Shown here: piece after piece, positions 56,780 to 64,000 of the stretch
Layout: each line of letters opens with the position of its first letter
Numbering within the stretch: position 1 is the first letter of the stretch
DNA from: CAJBLF01 sp964545415
GTDB taxonomy: Bacteria; Patescibacteriota; Gracilibacteria; Absconditabacterales; Absconditicoccaceae
Direction: 5' to 3'
Length of the DNA: 64,000 nt
NCBI GenBank assembly: GCA_964545415.1
Contig: CAZJFP010000003.1
Coordinates: 18,402 to 82,401, forward strand
The notes under the pieces: model-generated
Database searches by the model: none
What the model was told of the DNA's origin: nothing
Seen by the model: only the letters and a program-made list of their open reading frames with translations
Position numbers and translations under genes: made by a program

Positions 56780-57217
56780 ATGAAAGTCAAAATCCCACTC
56801 ACCAACGCACTCTGTGTAGATGCATCTTGTTCAGGCAATCCATGACCCATGGAATATAGAGGAGTGGAATTACACACACGAAAAGAGGTTTTTCGTTCTC
56901 CCATTTATCCGACAGGGACTAATAATCTCGGAGAATTTTTGGCAATCTACGAAGCAATCAGATACATAGAAAGTCTCGAAAAAAAGAAAAGCAAGAAAAA
57001 ATACGACTGCATCTTCAGCGACTCAGAGACGGCACTTGCACGGATGAGATCCAAAAAGATAAAGACGACATTAGCTTACACCGAAGAGACTAAAGAGCTA
57101 CTTGAAAAAGTGCAGGAAGCGCTCACCCGGATAAAGACTCATGACTTCAAAATCCCTATCCGCAAACGGGAAACAGAGATCCGAGGAGAGATACCAGCAG
57201 ACTTCGATAGAAAATAA
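56780..57217 (+). CDS. RNase H-like protein
   Basis: 145 residues. VDASCSGNPGPMEYRG at about residues 13-28 is the RNase HI opening strand with the first catalytic Asp and the conserved NPGP (its Gly is UGA). NNLGEFLAIYEAI supplies the Glu on the helix, and CIFSDSETAL the Asp of the next strand; a fourth acidic residue near the C-terminus is not clear. Usual RNase HI length is about 150. It would remove RNA from RNA-DNA hybrids; the match is best to short bacterial RNase H proteins used in place of rnhA. The name is left open because the last catalytic motif is weak. Confidence 0.8.
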
Positions 57218-57251
57218 AAAACTAAAAACATTTATTTATTAGGAAGAGATA

Positions 57252-58097
57252 ATGAAAAAAATATTTTTTTTGTCACTTCGAATGTGATTGATGATATTTG
57301 GATGATGTACTTCACAGACAAATGAAAACGAAGTGTTCACCTGAAATATACTTCCGGAACAATTACTGAATCGAACCGAAAAAGCTATTGCACGAGAAAC
57401 CATGGCCAATAGCGTCAAAATAATAGATTACGCATGGTTATGAACGAAAAAGGTAGATAACGAACACATGAAACTTTATCTCATCGGAGACTTCAGAGAA
57501 TTTGGGTTGGATAAATACGGAGATATAATAGCATGATGAGGAGCATGACGCATACCATTTGTAGTATATATAAAGAAAAATGGAGATAATCGGATGTATG
57601 AAAAAAGCGAACAAGCATCCGACGGAAATATGTATAGAGAGAGTCTTTATAGGATATTTTCACAAGAGGTAGCCAAAAAAATAGAGAAAAATGAGTATGT
57701 TATGTATATACAGAGACCATTTTTGGAAAGAGCAGAAAAATTATTAGGAAAAGAATTATATACACCATTTTCATGATCTCGAGAACCGATAATCGGCAAA
57801 CGATGTGAGATAAACATAAACAAATATTTAGAAGAATGAGCGCAAGAATTCAAAAAAACAAATGAAAATTGTATCTGATGAAATGGAATAGATTATACTA
57901 TGATATTTTCATCAGGAGGACAATACCAGGATTTCCTTGTCAATCAAGGAACCAAAGCAGTATGGAAATTTTCAGGATGAACAGGAACTATTTTAGTACA
58001 AGAATATAATAATAGTTGAAGCATTACACATCAAAAAAGAATAAGAATTATTGAATCCACAAATGACACTATAAAGATAAAAATGGATATTTTTTAG
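57252..58097 (+). CDS. Putative lipoprotein of unknown function
   Basis: 281 residues, TAG stop. The N-terminus KKIFFLSLRMGLMIFGGCTSQ is a lipoprotein signal with a Gly-Gly-Cys lipobox whose Gly before Cys is UGA; it would be missed by standard-code tools. The mature part (from Cys-19 or so) is Lys/Asn/Gly-rich with runs such as GDIIAGGGAG, in which four or five glycines in a row are UGA. No catalytic motif is seen. AGGAAGAGA just before the ATG can act as ribosome-binding site. It follows the RNase H-like gene after 34 bases. Confidence 0.75.
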
Positions 58098-58115
58098 ATA
58101 TATGTAAGCACAAAT

Positions 58116-60266
58116 ATGTTACTGAACAGTAAATATAGATACATCTGATTAGATTTTGAAACGACCGGACTCGACGTCACAAAAGATGAACCTATCCAGA
58201 TAGGAATCATAGAGATTGATGAAACGGGAAAAATCATCGGTGAATATCAATCGCTCATCAAACCAGACAAAAAAACTGACGAACTCAAACAAATCGTTGG
58301 ATTCATCACGGGATTGTCAATCAATGATCTGGAAACAGCTCCGACAAGAGAAGAAATCTTACCACAGATAGAGCAGTTTTTCGGAGAAAATTGTATCATC
58401 ATAGGACACAATATCGGATTCGATCTTGATTTTTTGAAGAAATATTTCCCTTCACTCACCTATCATGCACAAATAGATACGATGAATCTCGCACAGACTA
58501 TCGTACATTATGCACCAAGCTATGCATTAGAAGTACTCATCGACAATCTCAAAGACGAAAAACTGTTTAACGAAACATTCAAGGATGAAAATCACGGAGA
58601 AGAAAAATCGCATGACGCATTTTTCGATACCAAAAATAGCATAAAACTGTTTCTCTATTTTGTGAAATACGTTCATGAATTGATTGGATCCTATCCGAAT
58701 CTGGCACATATCATCAGCCAAGCAGAAGGAACAATCAAGGAAAGCATAGATCTGCAGGCATATGAAAACACACCGAAGATAAAAGTGAAGTTCCCTGCAT
58801 TAGAAAAAATTTCGCCAAGCAACATCAGTATAGCAAAAAACGAAGAAAGTATCGATACCAAAAATTTAGAAAATCAAAAAAGATACTACATCGGTAATAT
58901 GCCGATCAAAGATCTGCTCAAAAAATTGGCAGCGAATAAAAATATCATCCTTGCATTCCAGAATATCCAGAAACTCGATATCGCCAAAGCGGTATTGAAC
59001 GATATAGGTGTCAAGAATATAGGTTTCACAAAAGAAGAGCAGACCATCAATCAGGAACTATTCGAAAAATTTCTGAACAAAGAAAATTTCATCCAGGAAG
59101 AATGTCTGTTTATCATCAAATATCTTTCGCATCTCAAGAGATGATTGGGCGTACTCAATCTCAACAACCAATACGACTACAGGATTTATTATTATATCAA
59201 AGACACGAAAAAACAGAGCAAATACCAGATCATCCTGACAACCCACCATGGACTATTCACCAGCATGATAGAAAATGAAGAGACATACAAAGACTATGAT
59301 ATCTGTTTTTTCGACACAGAGCAGCGATACAAAACCTACAATTTTTGGCTCTCTAGCCCGATAGATCTCTACTATACGCTCAACATCCTGGAGTCCTTCA
59401 TCTACCAACAAGAAGTAGACGCCCAAATCCAAGGTAATAGCATAACATCACATGAGCTACAAGAACTCGTCAATCTCTTCCAAACTTTCATAGGCATACT
59501 CTTTATGGAAAGCAAAAAATTGTTTGTAAAAACGGAGGACACAATACTCCAACACGATCCTATATGGGATCACGGAGATTTTTATCAGACGAATCTTTTG
59601 CGAAAACAATTGATAGAAAAAAAAGAGTGACTCAAAGAAGTGCTCTCAGAAGAAAATTATAAACTGCTCGAGAAACAGATCGCAAGCATTACCAAGACTT
59701 TCAATGGCATCGTGAGTATCTTCAAGAAAATGTACGGAAGCAGTGATTTTTATTTCACCTATGCCGAATCACAAAAATACACCGACTGGAAAGAGTTCAT
59801 AGACATTTTCAAAAACAAAGTAGCATTCTTCTCCAACACCAATGCACAACTAGCCAAATTAAGCGAGAAAGAACAGATATTAACACAAACTATCAAAACA
59901 GTGCCGCCAAAAGTCGATGTTCTGATAGACTATATCACCAAGGAGATAGAAAAGAATCCACAAGAAATCTCATATTTCATCTTCTCACCGAAAAAAGATG
60001 AATCCAAAAAAATATTTGAAGATTTGTGCCAAAACGGTATACCTGCCAAAGCTACCCTGCTCATAGAAAATATCACAGGCGGAATAGGGAAAAATATCTT
60101 CAAGGCCAAACAAACAAAAAACAAAATTTTGATCTGATGATACAACTTCATCCTGTATTGCTATGTCAACAAAATACCGATCAAGGAAATCATTCTCTTC
60201 AATGCAAGAGGACCAAGCGAACAGAACATTATAGACGACATCAAGCGATACAATATCTCAAACTAA
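58116..60266 (+). CDS. DnaQ-type 3'-5' exonuclease with degenerate DinG-like region
   Basis: 716 residues. The N-terminal DEDDh exonuclease is complete: LDFETTG (D13, E15), GHNIGFDLDFL (D103) and SHDAFFDTKNS (H166, D171). The C-terminal 500 residues recall DinG-type helicases: LTTHHGLFTSM, then DYDICFFDTEQRY in place of a DEAH box, and near the end ISYFIFSPKKDES, KATLLIENITGG and KILIGGYNFILYC, as in the C-terminal helicase lobe. No Walker A lysine motif (GxGKT/S) is seen, so helicase activity is doubtful. Many UGA glycines. Exonuclease-DinG fusions are known in Firmicutes; this looks like a decayed or ATP-independent version. Confidence 0.75.
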
Positions 60267-60389
60267 TTAAAAATTAAGAATTAATAATGAATAATGTATG
60301 AACTATTTCATTATAAACCAAAGTAAAATACGATAGTTCATAATAAGACCAAACGAAAATCATTCATCTTTCATCATTCATCTTTCATT
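60267..60389. repeat. AT-rich intergenic element with inverted ends
   Basis: Left end ATTAAAAATTAAGAATTAATAATGAATAATG-type, right end CATTCATCTTTCATCATTCATCTTTCATT-type running into the next ATG. The core has ATGAACTAT and ATAGTTCAT 40 bases apart. No coding sequence. Confidence 0.65.
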
Positions 60390-61313
60390 ATGAAAGCAAA
60401 AACCATCATCAAATTTATCATTTTCGTCGCTATATTCTATGCATTGCTTGCGTTCAATGTTTTTCACCTCGGAGAAAAAATTGTACCATCAAGCAAGGAT
60501 TATTTAAAAGAAAGCATGCCAGAAGATATAGGTATAGAAGATGAGTTTTTTGACAATACTGCACTGCCGCCATGATCATGACATTTTGCTGCAGCAGAAA
60601 ATAAGTATGAAGCCATGCTCAATGCCCTATGCAAAAGTAGGAATATCTGCAACAAGGTGAATTTCATAGGGAACCACAATACCTACGACAAATATAGCTA
60701 TACAAAAGCTATCGTTATCCTGACCGATTTTATAGACGCCAACGGAGAACAACAAAAAGAGATCAAGGAAGTGATAAAAAACATAGATATCAAGAAGGAA
60801 AACGGCAACAGAAGAGGATATGCGACATGGGATACTATCATCATGAATCTGGGATCAGTAAAATCCAAAAAAGAATTTGCAGAGCTTCTGACGCATGAGA
60901 TGGGACATATCGCAGATCTCGGCTATATACAATGATCATCCAGCAAAAAAAATAGGACATATACAGAATTTGGCAAAGCGGTATTCGCACTAAACGACCC
61001 ATCATTGCTTTTCTATAAAATATCACGAAGCAATGAAACCATCAGAAAATCTGAAGCAAAAAAGAAAGATTTCTGTAGCGGATACGGCATGAGCGATCCC
61101 TTCGAAGACTTCTCAGAATGTTTCAATCTCTACCTCAATCACAACATTCTCTTCAGAGAGATAGCCAAAAACAACACGATACTCAAAAAAAAATATAATT
61201 TTATCGCTGCCTTGATAGACGGAAAATATATGGCATCCAAAAGTTCAGAACTGAATCTTATAAAGAAAAACAACACACGAAGACCTCGAGACACGACGAA
61301 AATATCAAATTAA
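60390..61313 (+). CDS. Membrane-anchored zinc metallopeptidase
   Basis: 307 residues. An N-terminal membrane helix (TIIKFIIFVAIFYALLAF) without a clear cleavage site would anchor it with the catalytic part outside. The active site is LLTHEMGHIADLG with H169, E170 and H173; a likely third ligand is in DPFEDFSECFNLYLNH about 80 residues on. This fits gluzincin-like peptidases. UGA-Gly at 60573, 60579 and 60933. Its substrate is unknown; it is followed by FtsW, so a cell-wall or surface-remodelling role is possible. It is unrelated by eye to the metallopeptidase at 4522. Confidence 0.75.
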
Positions 61314-61447
61314 AAATTAATAATTAATGATGAATTAATGTATGAATCATCTAAGCACAAACTATTGTATCTCACAATAATACACGCACAACAGCGGGCA
61401 AATCAAACATTATTCATTTTTCATTTTTAATTATTCATTATATTTTT
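61314..61447. repeat. AT-rich intergenic element with inverted ends
   Basis: Left end AATTAATAATTAATGATGAATTAATG-type after the stop codon, right end CATTATTCATTTTTCATTTTTAATTATTCATTAT-type before the ftsW start. Same plan as at 60267. Confidence 0.65.
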
Positions 61448-62584
61448 ATGCCTCTGATCATAGTGTGAAGTATCTTGACCCTATTTGGTGTGCTCTCGAT
61501 ATACAGCGTAAGCATACACGAATCATTTACCCTAACGCTATCCTTGATAGCAAATGGAAATTGGACTGGCGATCCTTCCAATAATTTCTATTTTTTCAGA
61601 CAAATCAGAAATATAGGGATGGCGCTCATTATGGCAGGAATAACCTATGCAGTTCCGATAAGGTTTTTTCAAAAAAACAAAAACATCACTATCATAGCAG
61701 TAATACTCATGGCATTACAGATAGCAGTATTTATCCCAGGTATAGGAATCGTTCTCAATGGAGCAAGGGGATGGATCGATTTGCCGGGATTACCAAACAT
61801 CCAGCCGGCCGAATTCTTCAAATTATGATACGTACTCTTTCTCTGATGATGGCTGATCAGGAAACGCGATAAAATAAATACGAAGGATTTTTTTGTATCA
61901 TTCATCATATTGAATGCGCTTTTCTTCGTACTCTTCCTCTTGGTGCCGGATCTCGGAACCGTGATGATCCTAGGAATCGTAGGTCTCATTATGTGCCGAT
62001 ATGCGTGAGCAAAGATCAAATACATCATGCGGATACTCTTCTGAGGATTGCTCTGAGGACTATTGATGGGAAGCATAGCCGGAATGGTCAGCGAAAGATT
62101 CGCATATATCCAGAAGAGGTTCACCTACTTCCTAAGTTCTGATGTCGATCCACAAGCAAGACAGATATGACGGCAAAATCAGCAAGCGCTCCTAGCAATA
62201 GGAGGATGAGGATTATTCGGAAAATGATATGGAAAATGATTGCAGAAATTCTGATTCATACCGGAAGCACAAAGCGATTTTATCTTCTCGGCATTTTCGG
62301 AAGAGATAGGATTTGTGGGTAATATGCTGCTTCTTGGACTCTATCTCTATATCGGATATTATTTTCTCACGCGCGTACGCAACATCAAAGACGACCACAA
62401 AAAAATCATAGGAATAGGAATCTTGTCGTTGATTCTTGTACAAGCGTTTGTAAACATCTGAGTGAATGTCAAAATCTTACCAAATACCGGACTAACCTTG
62501 CCATTTATCAGCTATTGATGAACAGCGCTGATGGTGAATTTCATGGAGATCATACTGCTTTATAAGATACTAAAAAACAAATAA
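61448..62584 (+). CDS. FtsW/RodA/SpoVE-family cell-wall glycosyltransferase
   Basis: 378 residues with about ten membrane helices. SEDS proteins polymerise glycan strands from lipid II. Family motifs: GARGWIDLPGLPNIQPAEFFKLGYVLFL near residue 105, LVPDLGTVMIL (catalytic Asp region), then QQALLAIGGGGLFGKGYGKGLQKFGFIPEAQSDFIFS and NTGLTLPFISYGGTALM. UGA encodes many of these glycines, including in SYGG. Whether it is FtsW (division) or RodA (elongation) is not decided here; a PBP partner is not in view. The stop overlaps the next ATG by one base (TAATG), so translation is coupled. Confidence 0.92.
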
Positions 62585-63444
62585 TGAGAATCGGGATCGA
62601 CAAAAACAACCTTCTGACCATCTTCAACGAAAGCATTCCGCAGACGAAAGAATACACCTACAACGTAAGCGGCTACACCTTTTCCGATTATGACAAAGGG
62701 ATCATCGTACTTCACAAGAAAGATCGGAAGATCATCAATCTCAAGAATCTCTGAGACAATATGAGTGTCTGTTATAGTACAGCAAAAAAGGAAATGAATA
62801 TACCGTTTGACGCTGAATGATTCATCAGATGATTGTGTTTGTTCGATGCATTCAACGAAGAAAACGGTAAGAAATATTTTTTTATTCCAAAATTTCCGGA
62901 AAAAGAAATCGAAGCGACGAATAAGAAACTAGAGTTATTGGGTATCCAAGCGGCAATCGAAAAGACAGAAAAATGATGTTTGATCAAAGGAGAAATCCAA
63001 CCCAAAGACCATCGAGGAAAATACGCATCATTTCTTTTTGCGCTTATACTCATCTACGGCAAGATAGAAGCGAAAAATAATGAATTATTGTCTATCAAAA
63101 TCCACATACCGTTATTTGGACAATTTATGAAATACGAAGAAATTTTTGATACCATGAAGCAAACATTAGCGCAAGAAGGAATATTCATCACAACCAGTTG
63201 CCAAAAAAACGCGGAAGGGGCCGTTTATCAGATCAGCAGCAACGACTATGAATTACTGGAAACATATGCAAAATGGTACGAACCTGTTGAAAAGTTCGAG
63301 AAAATCACTAAACGTGATTTCACGCAAGAGATGAAAACCAAGCTGATAGAATTTTTGGAAACAAATACAGAAATCCCATCAGAAGGAAAAGAGGAAGTAA
63401 TCAAAAAGCTACAAGAAGGAACGATGAAATTGCTAACGAAATAA
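62584..63444 (+). CDS. Unknown protein coupled to ftsW, LAGLIDADG-like motifs
   Basis: 286 residues with TAA stop and UGA-Gly at several sites. The stretch EGFIRGLCLFDAFNEENGKKYFFIP near residue 78, followed by ATNKKLELLGIQAAIEKT, looks like a degenerate LAGLIDADG repeat (helix, acidic end, beta strands, helix). A second (SFLFALILIYGKIEA then IKIHIPLFG ... TMKQTLAQEGIFI) comes at about 142-200. The acidic catalytic residue is kept only in the first. It may be a domesticated LAGLIDADG-fold DNA-binding protein. No membrane segment. The start overlaps ftsW. Family is uncertain. Confidence 0.6.
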
Positions 63445-63554
63445 ACATTAATGGAAAAATGAGAATGGAGAATGGAGAATGGAAAATAAAATATATGTAT
63501 TCTAAATTCTAAATTCTTAATTCTAAATTCTAAATTCTTAATTAGTATCGTAGT
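63445..63554. repeat. Tandem short-motif spacer
   Basis: GAGAATG GAGAATG GAGAATGG repeats, then CTAAATT repeated about seven times (ATTCTAAATTCTAAATTCTTAATT pattern, 63500-63545). No gene or regulatory element recognised. Confidence 0.6.
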
Positions 63555-63652
63555 GGGGCGTTGGTGTAGTGGTAACACAACAGTCTTCGCAACGCTAAAG
63601 CGTTGTCCGAACTGTATCGGAGGGTTGGACCCCGCAAGGCGGGGCGATCCCA
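63555..63652 (+). pseudogene. tRNA pseudogene carrying two hairpin insertions
   Basis: The first 34 bases (acceptor 5' strand, D arm, anticodon stem 5' side) are identical to the intact tRNA at 63947. At the anticodon loop there is an extra CAACGC-TAAA-GCGTTG hairpin (63590-63605), and in the T loop a CCCCGC-AAG-GCGGGG hairpin (63630-63644). Between them ordinary tRNA sequence continues (GAACTGTATCGGAGGGTT, then CGATCCC). The 3' acceptor strand is missing; AAATAAATTTT follows. So it is not a working tRNA. Confidence 0.75.
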
Positions 63653-63679
63653 CAAATAAATTTTATAACATAAACCACA

Positions 63680-63937
63680 ATGTATTACGTATATATTTTG
63701 AAAGGGAAAAAATATTATTGCTGATATACCAATGATCTCAACAGAAGATTAAAAGAGCATAAAAGAGGAAAAACAATAACAACAAAAACATTAAAAGTAG
63801 ATATGTTAATTGGATATTATACAGTTACAACAAAAGAAGAAGCAGAAAATTTAGAAAGAAAGATCAAAGATAGTGGACACATAGAGAGACGAACAACAAA
63901 AGAAGGCTTTGAAAAAAAAGAAAGTTCAATAGAGTAA
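63680..63937 (+). CDS. GIY-YIG endonuclease domain protein
   Basis: 85 residues. MYYVYILKGKKYYCGYTNDLNRRLKEHKRG is the GIY-YIG core with the catalytic Arg (of DLNRRLKEH) and Tyr; the second motif Gly (CGYT) is UGA. The middle and end (KVDMLIGYYTVTTKEEAENLERKIK) match the small UPF0213-type proteins, whose nuclease role is not established. It lies between a broken tRNA copy and the intact tRNA, in the same orientation. This is the arrangement expected of a mobile nuclease gene inserted at a tRNA gene. AT-rich, no clear ribosome-binding site. Confidence 0.9.
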
Positions 63938-63946
63938 TCATAGTAT

Positions 63947-64000
63947 GGGGCGTTGGTGTAGTGGTAACACAACAGTCTTCGGAACTGTTGTCGGGGGTTC
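63947..64000 (+). tRNA. tRNA-Arg (anticodon UCG), cut by window end
   Basis: Acceptor 5' strand GGGGCGT, D stem GTGT/ACAC, anticodon stem ACAGT/ACTGT with loop CTTCGGA giving UCG (Arg, CGA/CGN). The T-arm start GGGGGTTC is the last sequence in the window. Identity rests on the anticodon; the 3' half is not visible. Confidence 0.75.

Noticed and set aside
63475..63550. CRISPR-like array in the tandem short repeats
   Set aside because: Repeat units are only about 7-8 bases with no unique spacers, and no cas genes are nearby.
63555..63652. An intron-containing but functional tRNA
   Set aside because: The 3' acceptor strand that should pair with GGGGCGT is missing and the T stem has a mismatch, so it is treated as a pseudogene.
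63947..64000. The tRNA at the window end as the UGA-reading tRNA-Gly(UCA)
   Set aside because: The anticodon loop CTTCGGA gives UCG. No UCA anticodon was found in any tRNA of this window.

Overview
The window comes from a bacterium that reads UGA as glycine (genetic code 25), as known for Candidatus Gracilibacteria (BD1-5) and Absconditabacteria (SR1) of the CPR/Patescibacteria. With UGA as a stop the window breaks into dozens of fragments. With UGA as Gly these join into full-length genes, and UGA falls on near-invariant glycines of L2, L18, EF-Tu, RNase J, FtsW and an RNase H. Every gene end I placed is UAA or UAG. The DNA is AT-rich, intergenic gaps are short, most starts have no clear Shine-Dalgarno site, and uL30 (rpmD) is missing from the ribosomal operon, all fitting CPR. 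I cannot tell the two phyla apart from this window.

Layout. 1-6.1 kb: the end of one protein and two long Lys/Glu-rich proteins of unknown role, the second with a zinc-metallopeptidase motif. 6.2-14.9 kb: a small conserved protein, a DUF721/DciA-like protein, a secreted pilin-like protein, trmD, a GNAT acetyltransferase, a glycosyltransferase whose two domains are in reversed order, a PD-(D/E)XK nuclease, RNase J, an O-methyltransferase-like protein and an HD hydrolase. 15.1-36.5 kb: a cell-surface island. It has one 4553-residue exported protein, a small exported protein and a pilin-like membrane protein on the plus strand, converging on a minus-strand operon of a membrane-anchored TPR protein and three exported proteins.

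36.7-50.3 kb: a small zinc-ribbon gene, then the minus-strand S10-spc ribosomal operon in canonical order from tuf and rpsJ to secY, preceded by tRNA-Ile, tRNA-Phe and tRNA-Pro and a damaged tRNA-Ile copy. 50.5-63.4 kb: a DUF4012 membrane protein, two long hydrophilic proteins, a small secreted protein that looks acquired, an RNase H-like protein, a lipoprotein, a DnaQ-type exonuclease with a helicase-like tail, a membrane-anchored zinc metallopeptidase, FtsW/RodA and a linked unknown protein. 63.5-64 kb: a GIY-YIG nuclease gene lies between a broken and an intact copy of the same tRNA gene, the intact one cut by the window end.

How it fits together: housekeeping translation, secretion (SecY), cell-wall (FtsW) and RNA-processing (RNase J, TrmD) genes are mixed with a large investment in exported and surface proteins. 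That suits a host-attached lifestyle, but this is inference. The least explained items are the surface island, the domain-swapped glycosyltransferase, and the short palindromes inserted in tRNA copies and in trmD.
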